This document shows, piece after piece, positions 8,381 to 18,061 of a stretch of 64,000 bases of DNA. Position 1 is the stretch's first letter; every line of letters starts with the position of its first letter. The stretch is taken from positions 1-64,000 of the forward strand of contig JALHNZ010000011.1 in NCBI GenBank assembly GCA_022843265.1. Reading direction: 5' to 3'. The translations under genes and the position numbers were made by a program. Source of the DNA: Gemmatimonadaceae bacterium. Its GTDB lineage: Bacteria > Gemmatimonadota > Gemmatimonadetes > Gemmatimonadales > Gemmatimonadaceae. The notes beneath the pieces were generated by a model. It saw nothing but the letters and a program-made list of their open reading frames with translations. It did no database searches and was not told the DNA's origin.

Positions 8381-9520
8381 TTAGCGCGACGTGAGCCGGT
8401 CTGAGAGCGCGGTCAGTCGTGGCGCCCGATACGCCGCTTCCCAATGCGAAACCTTCGCCAGCACGTCAGCCACGGTGATGCGCTCCATGCGATGTTCGCG
8501 ATACACCATATCAATCGGATAGTCTTCGCCGGGATCGCCGTACGCATCGATCAGCAGGTCGTGCGCAAAATCATACGGGCCAACGCGCTTTGGGTTGGTG
8601 TACCCCATCAGTCCAATCACCGGTGTGCGCAACGCAATGGCCAGGTGCAGCGGACCCGTATCCGGTGAAATCGCCAGCGCGGCACCGTCAAGAATTGCCG
8701 CCAGCTTGCGCAGTCCGCTACCAAGCGCCGAGTGTGCGAACGGCGCGCCGCGCAGGATCTCTGCTTCGGCCTGCAGCTCACGCGGTGAACGGCCGCCGAC
8801 AAGCACTGGCTGCAGTCCGTGCTGGTGGTAGAGCGCATGGCAGACGGCCACCCAGCGCTCCGGAAGCCAGTCTTTCGCCGGCTTGCTCGTGGCAATCACC
8901 AGCGGAACGATTGGCCGATCAAACTGCGAGACAAACGCCGTCTGGAAGGCACGCTCTTCATCGTTCCACGGTCCGAGTCCCCACACGGGCGTGCCGTGGG
9001 GAATGCCGAGCGCGTCGAGAAACTCAAAATACTGATCCTGCACGTGCTGACCCACGTGGGGCGCGATTCGATGTGTCGTGAATAACCAGTTGGCATCACG
9101 CGCCCGGGCGCGATCAAATCCGAGCTTGACTGGCGCCCGCGTGAATCCCGTGATCAAGCCGGCCTTGAAATAGACCTGCAGTCCCAAGACCAGATCAAAC
9201 GGCGTTTCGGCGAGCGCACGTCGCACATCAGCAAACGCACGCCAGCCGCGCGATCGATCAAAGATCACAACGTCATCCACGTGCGGATGGCCGCGCACGA
9301 GCGTGGCCGGTCCTGGCTGCAAAACCCACGTCACATGTGCGCGTGGATACGTTGCCTTGATCGCGTTCAGCACGGGCATGACATGCACCGCGTCTCCCAC
9401 CGCGCTCATCATCACAATACAAATGCGATCAAAGCGCACGGTGGATGGCAGCGGGGGCGTGGTAGGCTTTTGCTCAAGCGCCACTGGCGACGGAACGCCA
9501 GGACGCGCGTGGCCAGTCAA
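8381..9520 (-). CDS. Glycosyltransferase family 9 (heptosyltransferase-like)
   Basis: About 379 aa. The family start ICIVMMSAVGDAVHVMPVLNAIK and the C-terminal donor-site segment AISPDTGPLHLAIALRTPVIGLMGYTNP are typical of GT9 ADP-heptose transferases that build the LPS inner core. Partner evidence: the upstream gene is an LPS-core-type sugar kinase. TTG 9520 is chosen because TTGA overlaps the kinase stop, matching other coupled starts in this window. An alternative GTG at 9484 is possible; the conserved domain begins only at about residue 28. The sugar donor could be ADP-heptose or another nucleotide sugar. Confidence 0.88.
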   Translation of the reverse strand: MTGHARPGVPSPVALEQKPTTPPLPSTVRFDRICIVMMSAVGDAVHVMPVLNAIKATYPRAHVTWVLQPGPATLVRGHPHVDDVVIFDRSRGWRAFADVRRALAETPFDLVLGLQVYFKAGLITGFTRAPVKLGFDRARARDANWLFTTHRIAPHVGQHVQDQYFEFLDALGIPHGTPVWGLGPWNDEERAFQTAFVSQFDRPIVPLVIATSKPAKDWLPERWVAVCHALYHQHGLQPVLVGGRSPRELQAEAEILRGAPFAHSALGSGLRKLAAILDGAALAISPDTGPLHLAIALRTPVIGLMGYTNPKRVGPYDFAHDLLIDAYGDPGEDYPIDMVYREHRMERITVADVLAKVSHWEAAYRAPRLTALSDRLTSR

Positions 9521-10332
9521 GACGACACCTGCAGCGAAGCGTGCACCAACGCCGCCAGCCACGTTTCATCAAGCGGCAGCTCATGACGCACGTGCCACTT
9601 GCGAATTGAACGCAGCAGTCGGCGCATATTCAGCGCCATCACCCCTTCGCGCGGGATCTCCCGAAAGTTCACCACATCAACGTCAAGCACCATGGCGTGG
9701 ATCTCACGGTTCGGTGCACGCACCAGCAGCACGTTCTTCACGTTGAGATCAGAATGCACCGCGCTTGCATCCGCCAGCTGTCGCAGCAACTGCAGCACCG
9801 CTGGCGTAACATCACCCGCGCTCATGCGAGGTGCGGTGCCCGCGAGCACGGCGCCAAAGTCCCATGCATCAGGCACGTAGCGTGAGACGACGTCAACACG
9901 TCGCATCCCGGGCCCTGCCGGATACAGCGCGTAGGCAAGCAACTCGGGTGTGGGCACGCCACGTGCTCGCAACAAAACATTCACCGCCGCTTCGCGCGGT
10001 GCACGCGTTGGCATGAAATAGCGATCACCCGTGACCGGTGCGAGCAATCCACCATGCCAGGCATGGCGCACCACAACCGTTTCTGCACATTCGTCGAGCG
10101 CAGCGACGTACACCACGCCGCGCCCCTGCAACGCTCTCGCTTGCGGCGCATCGGCAGCCCAGTCGTACAGCGTGGTGAACTCGCGCAGGCGCGCGGCGAG
10201 TGCGTCAAATAACTGCGGTGCTGCGACCAGTGTGGCAACGTCCACACGATCGGAACGAAACGGAGATACGCGCGACTCAGTGCGCGACTCGGCGGGCGCC
10301 CGACCGATATCGGAGGGACCCGCCACCGTCAC
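9517..10332 (-). CDS. LPS-core sugar kinase (KdkA/InaA-like)
   Basis: 271 aa, with the reduced protein-kinase fold of the Kdo kinase/InaA/RfaP group. The catalytic loop HSDLNVKNVLL (about residues 196-206) and the metal-binding LDVDVVNF replace the HxDxxxxN and DFG motifs. PREAAVN (about residues 113-119) supplies the helix-C glutamate. It is expected to phosphorylate a Kdo or heptose residue of LPS on the cytoplasmic face. The GTG start overlaps the cyclase stop (GTGA) and the stop overlaps the GT9 start, so the three genes are translationally linked. Confidence 0.85.
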   Translation of the reverse strand: MTVAGPSDIGRAPAESRTESRVSPFRSDRVDVATLVAAPQLFDALAARLREFTTLYDWAADAPQARALQGRGVVYVAALDECAETVVVRHAWHGGLLAPVTGDRYFMPTRAPREAAVNVLLRARGVPTPELLAYALYPAGPGMRRVDVVSRYVPDAWDFGAVLAGTAPRMSAGDVTPAVLQLLRQLADASAVHSDLNVKNVLLVRAPNREIHAMVLDVDVVNFREIPREGVMALNMRRLLRSIRKWHVRHELPLDETWLAALVHASLQVSS

Positions 10333-11990
10333 GTATCACTCGCCGGTCGCTTGATCGCCGGACGAATCGTGGTGCCTTGACCCGCCCCCGGAGGCGCCAT
10401 GTGCGGCGTACCGTACATGCCAGTCGCTGCCAACTGATGCGACATTTCACGTTCCACGCTGAAGACCTGCACCGGCGGCCCCTGGTGTCGCGCCGGCACC
10501 AATTCCGGCCGCGCTCGCAGCGGCAAAGGATCGGTCATCATGAGTCGCACGGCGTCGCTGATCAGCACATCACCGCCGCGCGCCAGACTACATAAGCGAT
10601 TCGCCAGATTCACATTGTCACCAATGAGCGTGTACTCGAGGCGACGCGGTGAACCAATGTTGCCGACAAACGCATCGCCAGAGTTGATGCCGATGCCCGC
10701 GTGCAGCGCCGATCGGCCTTGCGCGGTCCACCGGGCGTTCAGCTTGGCCAACTCCGACTGCATGTCGAGCGCGGCGCGTATTGCGCGATCGGCGTCATCG
10801 CCGGCCGAAACGGGCGCGCCCCAGTACGCCATGAGCGCATCCCCAATGAACTTGTCGAGTGCGCCGTTGTGTCGGAACACGCACTCCACCATCGCCGCGA
10901 AATATTCGTTGAGCTGCGCCGCCATCTGATCGGGCGGCAATGATTCCGCGACTTCGGTAAATCCGCGGATATCGCTGAACAACACCACCACACGCCGGCG
11001 ATCTCCACCGAGCACCACGTTGCCCTGCTGACTGGCAATGCGACCGGCCAGCTGCGGCGTGAAGTAGCGCTCAAAGTTTTCACGCACGCGCGTGGCTTCA
11101 CGAAGGCGCTCCACCGACTGCTCGCGTTCCATGGCTGCCGCGGCGATCCCGGCGTACGCCACGAGAAAGTCCAGATCGGCTTCGTTGAACGCGTTGACAT
11201 CACGCAGATTGTCCACGTACAGCACGCCGAGCGTGCGTCGACCTTCGCCAATCAGCGGCGCGGCGAGCGCCGACCGCACTGCCTGCGCCACGATGGACTC
11301 GCCGGCAACACGCGAATCGCGCGTCGCATCGTGAAACAACCACGACACCTGACGTTCAGCGACCGTGTTCGCAATCGTGCGCGGAATGGACTGCGCAAGA
11401 CGACCGCCACTGCGATCGCGTGCCACGCGCATCTCAAGTTCCGCACCCGGCGCGCTGCCTTCCGGTACGAGCAGGATCGCGACGCGATCGGCATCAAAGG
11501 CTTCAAACGCGTCATCAACGATTCGCGAGAGCAACACTTCGAGTCGCGCCAAGCCGCCCAGTCGTTGCGCCACCGACACGAGCTGCGCAAGGCGCTTTCC
11601 GGCCACGGCTTCAACAGCTTCCGCCTGGGAGCGCATGGCGCGCTCGCGCACCATGGTGGCGGCCCCATCAAGCGCAAACGGCGCAGTGATCGGGGCCCGC
11701 GGTGCCGCCTCTTCTACAACCGCCAGTTCAACAGGTCCAAACGAAATCAAATCGCCGACGCGCGCCTGTGAGCGGCCGACGCGTTGTCCATTCAACCACG
11801 TGCCGTTGCGCGACGACATGTCCTGCAACGCGATCACCGGTCCGTCCGCCCGCAACTCCGCATGTCGCCGGGAAACGCCGGGGTCAAGAATCGGAAGGTC
11901 GCTCGTGGTATCGCGGCCCAGCACAAGCGTTGTCCCCTCAGGGAGCACAAAGCGGCGATCGCCGGATGGAGAAACGAGTGCGAGAGCCAT
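10329..11990 (-). CDS. FHA-GAF class III adenylate/guanylate cyclase
   Basis: 553 aa, cytoplasmic. The N-terminal FHA domain (residues 1-95; GRDTTSDLPILDPGVSRRHAEL, SSRNGTWLN) binds phosphothreonine. A GAF domain (about residues 130-290) and a short linker helix follow. The class III catalytic domain (about residues 320-500) has metal Asp in LFSDIRGFTE, the second Asp in KFIGDALMAYWG, and NLANRL near the transition-state residues. Substrate choice (ATP or GTP) is not assigned. It lies between trpE (6-base gap) and the LPS kinase (4-base overlap), an odd setting that links a signalling enzyme to envelope genes. Confidence 0.92.
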   Translation of the reverse strand: MALALVSPSGDRRFVLPEGTTLVLGRDTTSDLPILDPGVSRRHAELRADGPVIALQDMSSRNGTWLNGQRVGRSQARVGDLISFGPVELAVVEEAAPRAPITAPFALDGAATMVRERAMRSQAEAVEAVAGKRLAQLVSVAQRLGGLARLEVLLSRIVDDAFEAFDADRVAILLVPEGSAPGAELEMRVARDRSGGRLAQSIPRTIANTVAERQVSWLFHDATRDSRVAGESIVAQAVRSALAAPLIGEGRRTLGVLYVDNLRDVNAFNEADLDFLVAYAGIAAAAMEREQSVERLREATRVRENFERYFTPQLAGRIASQQGNVVLGGDRRRVVVLFSDIRGFTEVAESLPPDQMAAQLNEYFAAMVECVFRHNGALDKFIGDALMAYWGAPVSAGDDADRAIRAALDMQSELAKLNARWTAQGRSALHAGIGINSGDAFVGNIGSPRRLEYTLIGDNVNLANRLCSLARGGDVLISDAVRLMMTDPLPLRARPELVPARHQGPPVQVFSVEREMSHQLAATGMYGTPHMAPPGAGQGTTIRPAIKRPASDT

Positions 11991-11996
11991 GCGTGA

Positions 11997-13580
11997 CTAG
12001 CGTGGCGCCGTGGTTGACACCGCCGCGCGGGCACGACCGATGGCCGTCAGCAGGGCGCGCGCTTTGGTCTCGGTTTCTTCCCATTCCCGTTCGGGAACCG
12101 AGTCGTGCACAATACCCGCGCCCGCTTGTACAGAGGCCACGCCGTCGGCGATGACGCAGGTGCGAATGGTGATCGCCAGGTCCATGCGCTGATCACCCGC
12201 GGCAATGAACCCGAGCGCGCCCGCGTACGGTCCTCGACGTTCCGGTTCGAGCTCATCAATGATTTGCATGGCGCGAACCTTTGGGGCGCCCGTCATGGTG
12301 CCAGCCGGGAAGGTGGCGCGGAACGCATCAAGCGCGCTGTACTCCGGCAGCAGATCACCCTCCACCTGACTCACCATGTGCAATACATGTGAATAACGCT
12401 CAACCTTCATGAGGTCCGTGACACGAACGGATCCATACTTCGCAATACGACCCACATCATTACGACCCAGATCCACGAGCATCACGTGCTCGGCGCGCTC
12501 CTTCTCGTCGGCGAGCAGTTCAGCCGCCAGCTCCGCGTCGGCCTCGGGCGTTGCGCCACGACGGCGCGTCCCGGCAATCGGACGCACGGTGACGCGTCCG
12601 TCGGCAACGCGCAGCAACAGCTCCGGCGAGGAGCCCACGATCTCCACACCATCGAGTACCAGATGGTACATGTACGGCGACGGATTCAACGCCCGCAAGC
12701 AGCGATACAGGGTACTGCCTTCAAAATCATGCGGCGTACTGATACGTCGCGCGAGCAGCGCCTGAAATACGTCACCGGCCAGAATGTATTCCTTGATCCG
12801 CGCCACATCGCGCTCAAAATCTTCGCGTGCGTACGACGACTCACCTTGCGCCGGTTCGGCATCGTGCGCAAGTGTGATCGGTTCCAGTTCATCGGGGCCG
12901 TGCAGTCGAGCAATCGTCTCGTCGAGCGTGTCCTGCGCGTCATCGTAGAGCGCGGCGAGTGCTGCCTCATTTGCACCCTGCGGTACATGCACCGAGACAA
13001 TCACGCGCGCCTGTCCGCGCCAGTTGTCGATCATGACAATCGCGCGCGGAAAAATGAAACACGCATCGGGCGCGGCGACGCCACGCGGCGGTGCATCGGG
13101 CAAGCGCTCAATGTGGCGCACCACATCGTAGGTGAAGTACCCTACCGCACCGCTCCAGAACGGGCCAAGCTCCGGCATGTCGACCGGCCGCATGGTTTGC
13201 ACGATGTGCTGCAAGTCCGCGATGGGGTCAACCGGCGTGCGCGCGCCGTGCCAGCCCTGGTCCGGCGTCCAGTCCTCTACCACGCCGTCGGTGAGTCTCC
13301 AGGCGCCGCTTGGCGCACTCCCCATGTAGGTGTAGCGAGCCCAGGTCTCACCGCCCGCCGGCGCTGACTCGAGCAGAAACGCGAACGGTCCCTGACGCAG
13401 CTTGGCGTACGCGGCGACGGGTGTGGCAAGGTCGAGCAGACAGTCGCGCCAGACGGGCACGAGACCGCCGTGCGAGAGGCACTGGGCAGCGCGATCGAAA
13501 AATTCATCACGTGTGGGCACGGGGAATACTCGCCGCGGCGCTCCCGTCATGGCAAGCGGTACGGCTAGGTTATGAGGCAT
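11997..13580 (-). CDS. trpE: Anthranilate synthase component I
   Basis: 527 aa. It converts chorismate (with an amidotransferase partner not in this window) to anthranilate for tryptophan synthesis. VPVWRDCLLDLATPVAAYAKL and the feedback-site motif FAFLLESAPAGG (LLES) favour TrpE over PabB. The catalytic half has YAREDFERDVARIKEYI, PSPYMYHL, GTRRRGATPEAD and TFPAGTMTGAPKVRAM. ATG 13580 is preferred because AAAGG sits 7 bases upstream; ATG 13550 has no ribosome site. The start overlaps the start codon of the divergent Nudix gene. No other trp genes are nearby. Confidence 0.9.
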   Translation of the reverse strand: MPHNLAVPLAMTGAPRRVFPVPTRDEFFDRAAQCLSHGGLVPVWRDCLLDLATPVAAYAKLRQGPFAFLLESAPAGGETWARYTYMGSAPSGAWRLTDGVVEDWTPDQGWHGARTPVDPIADLQHIVQTMRPVDMPELGPFWSGAVGYFTYDVVRHIERLPDAPPRGVAAPDACFIFPRAIVMIDNWRGQARVIVSVHVPQGANEAALAALYDDAQDTLDETIARLHGPDELEPITLAHDAEPAQGESSYAREDFERDVARIKEYILAGDVFQALLARRISTPHDFEGSTLYRCLRALNPSPYMYHLVLDGVEIVGSSPELLLRVADGRVTVRPIAGTRRRGATPEADAELAAELLADEKERAEHVMLVDLGRNDVGRIAKYGSVRVTDLMKVERYSHVLHMVSQVEGDLLPEYSALDAFRATFPAGTMTGAPKVRAMQIIDELEPERRGPYAGALGFIAAGDQRMDLAITIRTCVIADGVASVQAGAGIVHDSVPEREWEETETKARALLTAIGRARAAVSTTAPR

Positions 13581-13591
13581 GAACATGCCTT
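13566..13591. promoter_or_regulatory. Shared start region of the divergent nudix and trpE genes
   Basis: TAGGTT (13566-13571) is a candidate -10 box for the Nudix gene, 7 bases before its ATG. Positions 13575-13590 form a perfect inverted repeat, AGGCATG-AA-CATGCCT. It contains start codons on both strands (ATG 13579 or 13585 plus; ATG 13580 minus) and part of each ribosome site. Confidence 0.5.
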
Positions 13592-14127
13592 TGAGAACGG
13601 CGCTGGGCGCGGATGGGCGCGTGGCAATTACACCGGGCGTTGTTGATGTCGTCGTGATGCAGCGGGTGCCCATACGCGGTCGTGAGCGCGCCAATGCCGG
13701 AGCGGGACATGCCTGGCGGGTGCTGGTGCTTCAACGTGGCGCGAACACACGCTGTCCCGGTTCGTGGGAAGTCGTGCACGGTCGCATCGAGCGTGGCGAA
13801 CGGCCCGAACACGCCGCCCGACGCGAGGTAGCGGAAGAGACCGGTCTCCATAGTGAGCGACTGTACGCGATCACGGTGAACGCGTTTTATCTGGCCGGCC
13901 GTGACGTGCAAGCCGCTCTCGTGTTCGCCGCCATCACACAGGAAGGTCTGCCCGAGCCGGAGGTGGTGCTGAGCCACGAACATGTGGCCTTCCGTTGGCT
14001 CTCGATCTCCGCGGCGCAGCGCGTGCTCACCTGGCCGCGCGAAATTGAGGCGCTCACGCACATCGCGCATTTGCTTCGCAGTGGCGACGCGGGCGCAGCG
14101 GAAGACGTGCTGCGTGTTCCTGACTGA
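13579..14127 (+). CDS. Nudix hydrolase
   Basis: 182 aa (180 if ATG 13585 is used, which is better spaced from a GAGG). The Nudix box GRIERGERPEHAARREVAEETGL is complete, with REVAEETGL holding the metal-binding glutamates (near residues 84-92). Upstream, GAGHAWRVLVLQRGANTRCPGSWEVVHG gives the typical beta strands. The family hydrolyses nucleoside diphosphates linked to another moiety; the substrate is unknown, though the layout recalls dATP/dihydroneopterin pyrophosphohydrolase-like members. The last codons fall in a degenerate 40-base repeat. Confidence 0.88.
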   Translation: MNMPLRTALGADGRVAITPGVVDVVVMQRVPIRGRERANAGAGHAWRVLVLQRGANTRCPGSWEVVHGRIERGERPEHAARREVAEETGLHSERLYAITVNAFYLAGRDVQAALVFAAITQEGLPEPEVVLSHEHVAFRWLSISAAQRVLTWPREIEALTHIAHLLRSGDAGAAEDVLRVPD

Positions 14128-14210
14128 GGTCGCTCTTCGTGCTGACGTGCGGTGCGTTCCTGACCAGCGTCGTTATTCGTGACGCCGTGGTGCGCTTGCC
14201 TGACTAGCGC
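14104..14210. repeat. Degenerate 40-base tandem repeat over the Nudix stop codon
   Basis: Unit 1 (14104-14143) and unit 2 (14144-14183) share the frame GACGTGC...TTCCTGAC...GTCG..TTCGTG, at roughly 70% identity by eye. A partial third unit (14184-14210) repeats GTGGTGCGC..GCCTGACTAGCG. The duplication covers the end of the Nudix gene and reaches the end of the convergent lipoprotein gene. Confidence 0.5.
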
Positions 14211-14899
14211 ACGGTGTCACGGCGCACCTGCGAGCTGGCGCGCGAACGCACAAGCGCACGCTCGCGCTCAACCCGTTGCAGCACCGCCTGCCATCCGCTG
14301 CTCTCGGTGGTTTCCATGATGATCGAGAGTGGCTGATTCTCGTCCACTTCACCATCGAAAACAAAAAGGGCCGACTTGGTGTCGCGCTGACGTAGCCGGT
14401 ACTCACCAAATCCCGGAGAAAGCGCGACCACTTCGATGGGACGGAAGTCGCGTCCCACATTGCGAATCACAATTTCGAGTGGGCTGAAACGCGTTTCACC
14501 TTGTTCTTGCGCAAAAAAGTCGAGCACCCAGATCGAGTACGATGGCATGCGCACGCGCTGCTTCACCTGGTCCAGCTCGACCTGCTTGCTGGCCACCAGT
14601 TCACCAAGCGCACGATTGATATCCGGTGAGAGCAAACGCGTGAACGATTCGTTCAGCGGTGTGGCGCGCACTTGCAGTCCACCGGGCAGTGCGAGGCGAA
14701 TCGCGATGTCATCCTGACGCAATGTGCCGAAACCAGCCGGGACCTGCGTCGCGCTCTGACTGACAATCTGGGGAGACGCATCCGTTGACCCGGGCGCGGG
14801 AACTGACGCGCACCCGCTCAGCAGCACCGCCGTGCCTGCGAGAGCACGACGAACACCGAGCATGCGCGTACGCGCTCGATCTTCGCGTCTGACAATCAC
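14204..14899 (-). CDS. Hypothetical lipoprotein
   Basis: 231 aa. A positively charged N-terminus and hydrophobic stretch lead to the lipobox LLSGC (Cys near residue 30), so it is probably a lipid-anchored envelope protein. The rest is a mixed beta protein with no motif I recognise (DIAIRLALPGGLQVRATPL, ESFTRLLSPDINRAL, SYSIWVLDFF). The GTG start overlaps the engB stop (GTGA), so translation is probably coupled to the ribosome-assembly GTPase. Function unknown. Confidence 0.75.
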   Translation of the reverse strand: MIVRREDRARTRMLGVRRALAGTAVLLSGCASVPAPGSTDASPQIVSQSATQVPAGFGTLRQDDIAIRLALPGGLQVRATPLNESFTRLLSPDINRALGELVASKQVELDQVKQRVRMPSYSIWVLDFFAQEQGETRFSPLEIVIRNVGRDFRPIEVVALSPGFGEYRLRQRDTKSALFVFDGEVDENQPLSIIMETTESSGWQAVLQRVERERALVRSRASSQVRRDTVR

Positions 14900-15585
14900 T
14901 GCGTCGACTCCGCCTCGTCGTCCGACTCTGGCTCGTCATCCTCGTTGCGCTCGAGCGGCGCTTCGCACAGTGAGACCACTGCCTGCGCCAGCTCATCGCG
15001 TCCTTCACCGGTACGCGCCGAGAAGGTCAGCAGCTGATCCTCATCAATCCCGAGAGACGCGCACAGCGCGGGAATGCGCTCCTCGCGTTCTTTCGCACGC
15101 AACTTGTCGATCTTGGTCAGCACGACCAGCGTGGGCACTTCCACATCGGCCAGAAAATCGAGCATGTGCCGATCATCGTCGGTGGGATCATGACGCGAAT
15201 CGAGTAATAGCACCACGCCGCGCAGCTGCGGATTGTCCTTGATAAACCCTTCGATCAGGGGACGCCACGCCGCTTTGCGTTCTTTCGAAATGCGTGCGTA
15301 CCCGTAGCCTGGCAAGTCGGCGAGCACAAACGCGTGATTCACCTTGAAGAAATTGATCTCGCGCGTACGCCCGGGCGTATTGCTCACGCGTGCAAACGCC
15401 TTGCGCCGAACAAGTCGGTTCAGCAACGACGATTTGCCCACGTTCGATCGACCGGCAAAACCAATCTCAGGCAGCACCGATTCCGGACGCCAGCCACCGG
15501 CCTCGGCCATCGGACCGATGAACTCGAGCGAACGAATCACGAGCGGATCCGGATTCGACGCGTTGTGCGCGGCAGGATCAGACAT
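14896..15585 (-). CDS. engB: Ribosome biogenesis GTPase EngB/YsxC
   Basis: 229 aa. A TRAFAC GTPase needed for late 50S ribosome assembly. Motifs in order: G1 GRSNVGKSS (about residues 45-53), G2 in NTPGRTREINFF, G3 DLPGYGYA, G4 TKIDKL, G5 FSARTGEG. The acidic C-terminal tail (NEDDEPESDDEAESTQ) is an extension beyond the usual fold. ATG overlaps the lon stop by one base (TGATG), consistent with one message from lon through engB to the lipoprotein gene. Confidence 0.95.
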   Translation of the reverse strand: MSDPAAHNASNPDPLVIRSLEFIGPMAEAGGWRPESVLPEIGFAGRSNVGKSSLLNRLVRRKAFARVSNTPGRTREINFFKVNHAFVLADLPGYGYARISKERKAAWRPLIEGFIKDNPQLRGVVLLLDSRHDPTDDDRHMLDFLADVEVPTLVVLTKIDKLRAKEREERIPALCASLGIDEDQLLTFSARTGEGRDELAQAVVSLCEAPLERNEDDEPESDDEAESTQ

Positions 15586-18011
15586 CAGACGCGCGCCTCC
15601 GTAGTCGCCGAGCGACGGGTTGATCGACGAGCCGACGCCGTCGCTGCCGGCAGCTTGGCCAGCGCATCAGCAACGCCGGCCACAGGCAACGGCATCAAGG
15701 CATGCTCCAACACTTCGTCCATCGATCGCACGGTGTGCCAGAGCAAACCGTCGCGGGCATCGGTTGGCATCTCGGACAGTTCGCGCGCGTTGGCGAAGGG
15801 CACGATCACGGCCGACATATGCTGCCGGTGCGCGGCCACGCCTTTTTCACGCAGGCCACCAATGGGCAACACACGTCCACGCAGCGTGACTTCACCCGTC
15901 ATGGCGACATCGCCACGTACCGCGCGACCGGTCAGGGCACTCACCATGGCCGTGGCCATCGCGATACCGGCCGACGGACCATCTTTCGGCGTGGCGCCAG
16001 CGGGCACGTGCACGTGCAAGTCGTGGCGTTGCAGCGTATCCGTAGCCAGACCAAGGCTTTCAAGACGTGAACGCACCCACGTAAGCGCCGCTGAGGCCGA
16101 TTCTTTCATGACGTCGCCAAGTGTGCCGGTGAGTTGCAACCGCCCACGGCCGGGAATCACGCTGACTTCGATCTCCAGCACCTCACCGCCAACCGATGTG
16201 TATGCCAAACCGTTTGCCACACCAACACGGTTCTCCGTGCTTGCCATCTCGGCATCGTACGGCGCTACGCCCAGATATTCCGCCAACTGTGATTCGGTCA
16301 CCGTGATGGGCAACGCGATGTCGCCACGCTCGGCAATCGCACGCGTCAGCTTGCGCACCAGACGGGCCACGCGACGCTCAAGGTCGCGCACGCCGGCCTC
16401 GCGTGTCCAGCCGCGCAGCATGGCGGTCAGCACACGTTCATCAATGACAACATCTGTTGGTGCCAACCCGTGCGCCTCAAGCTGACGCGGCACGAGATAG
16501 CGCGCTGCGATGGCGAGTTTCTCGGGTTCGAGGTAGCCGGGCAAACGCACCACTTCCAACCGATCGCGCAAGGCCTCGGGAATGCCCGGCAACGAGTTCG
16601 CCGTGGTGATAAACAGCACCTGCGACAGATCGTAATCCACTTCAAGATAGTGGTCCGCAAACGCGCGATGCTGCTCTGGGTCAAGCACCTCGAGCAGCGC
16701 CGACGCCGGATCGCCGCGCCAGTCACTGCCAAGTTTGTCGAGCTCGTCGAGCAGCAGCACGGGGTTCGTTACTTCGGCGCGACGCATGGATTGAATCAGG
16801 CGTCCTGGCAATGCACCAACATACGTGCGGCGATGTCCGCGAATCTCCGCTTCATCACGCACGCCACCGAGCGAAATACGCACGAACTTGCGACCCATCG
16901 CGCGCGCTATGCTGCGTGCCAGTGACGTCTTGCCAACACCCGGCGGGCCAACAAGGCAGAGAATCGGTCCTCGTACCACGCCCACGCGCGACAGCACCGC
17001 GATGTGATCGAGAATGCGTTCTTTCACTTCAGCGAGGCCGTAGTGATCTGCATCAAGCACGTCGCGTGCGGTAGTAATGTCGAGCACGTCATCACTCTTT
17101 TCGTGCCACGGCAGCGCCGCAATCCAGTCGAGCCAGCCACGAGAGACTGCGGCCTCGGGAGACATGGGAGACAGCTTGCGCAGGCGGCGAATCTCACGCG
17201 TGGCGCGCGTTTGAATGGCCTCGGGCAGCTTGCGTGCGGCGAGTTGCAGCTCGAGCTCACCAAGCTCATCGCCATCGTCGTTGCCGAGTTCCTTGTGAAT
17301 CGCCTTGAGCTGCTCCTGCAAAAAGAACTCGCGCTGATTCTGAAACAGCGAACCGCGCACCTGATCATCAATGCGACGTTCAAGGCGCAGCAGCTCAAGT
17401 TCGCTGACGAGCACTTCCGCGACGCGATCCACCAACTCGGCGAGCGATGGTTTGGCCAGCAGTTCCTGTCGCACATCGAGGGGCAACTGCAGATGCGCGG
17501 CAATCCCGAAGATCACGCGTTCCGGATCTTCGAGCGATTGCAGGACGCCCACAATCTCGGGTGGGGTTCGGCGCTGCAGCCCCGCGTACTCTTCGAACAG
17601 CGAGAGGGTGTGCCGAATGCGCACCGCCAGCTCCGTTAGTCCGTCGCTCGAAAGCTCGAGCGGATACGATCGCACGGTGGCGTGCACGGGCAACGCGATG
17701 CGCGGCGCCCCTTCGTCGCTCTTGGCATCGCGCGGCACCGTGAAGCGCGTGATGAGCACGCGCTCTTTCGCATCAACGAGAATGCGCGTGGTACCATTGG
17801 GCATGCGCGTGACGTGCTGCACGCGCGCGACCACCCCGACACGATGCAGCCCTGTTGCCGCTGGCTGTTGATCGTCGGGATTGCGCTGCGTGACAAGCAG
17901 GAGTTCGCGATTCCCTTCGGCGGCAGCTGCAACGGCAGCGAGCGAACGGGAGCGCCCCACCAGCAGGGGCATGGCCGCATGCGGAAACAGCACGACATCA
18001 CGCAGCGGCAA
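15585..18011 (-). CDS. lon: ATP-dependent Lon protease
   Basis: 808 aa, full length. The N-terminal substrate domain ([19 protein letters not shown]) is followed by the AAA+ module with Walker [10 protein letters not shown] and Walker [11 protein letters not shown]. The C-terminal Ser-Lys protease has Ser in [12 protein letters not shown] and Lys in [12 protein letters not shown]. It degrades damaged and regulatory proteins in the cytoplasm. The only usable start is TTG 18011, because the frame is closed upstream by a TGA inside clpX. This leaves the N-terminus a few residues shorter than most Lon proteins, and the in-frame VLPLRD context continues upstream without a standard start. Confidence 0.95.
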   Translation of the reverse strand: MPLRDVVLFPHAAMPLLVGRSRSLAAVAAAAEGNRELLLVTQRNPDDQQPAATGLHRVGVVARVQHVTRMPNGTTRILVDAKERVLITRFTVPRDAKSDEGAPRIALPVHATVRSYPLELSSDGLTELAVRIRHTLSLFEEYAGLQRRTPPEIVGVLQSLEDPERVIFGIAAHLQLPLDVRQELLAKPSLAELVDRVAEVLVSELELLRLERRIDDQVRGSLFQNQREFFLQEQLKAIHKELGNDDGDELGELELQLAARKLPEAIQTRATREIRRLRKLSPMSPEAAVSRGWLDWIAALPWHEKSDDVLDITTARDVLDADHYGLAEVKERILDHIAVLSRVGVVRGPILCLVGPPGVGKTSLARSIARAMGRKFVRISLGGVRDEAEIRGHRRTYVGALPGRLIQSMRRAEVTNPVLLLDELDKLGSDWRGDPASALLEVLDPEQHRAFADHYLEVDYDLSQVLFITTANSLPGIPEALRDRLEVVRLPGYLEPEKLAIAARYLVPRQLEAHGLAPTDVVIDERVLTAMLRGWTREAGVRDLERRVARLVRKLTRAIAERGDIALPITVTESQLAEYLGVAPYDAEMASTENRVGVANGLAYTSVGGEVLEIEVSVIPGRGRLQLTGTLGDVMKESASAALTWVRSRLESLGLATDTLQRHDLHVHVPAGATPKDGPSAGIAMATAMVSALTGRAVRGDVAMTGEVTLRGRVLPIGGLREKGVAAHRQHMSAVIVPFANARELSEMPTDARDGLLWHTVRSMDEVLEHALMPLPVAGVADALAKLPAATASARRSTRRSATTEARV

Positions 18012-18061
18012 AACGGGGTACCGCGTTGGCGAATCGCCGGAACGCGGGGCAGTTCGTGGGC

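Noticed and set aside
12486-13367. 293-codon plus-strand frame
   Set aside because: Antisense to trpE; low-complexity Arg/His-rich translation.
15334-16485. 383-codon plus-strand frame
   Set aside because: Antisense to engB and lon.
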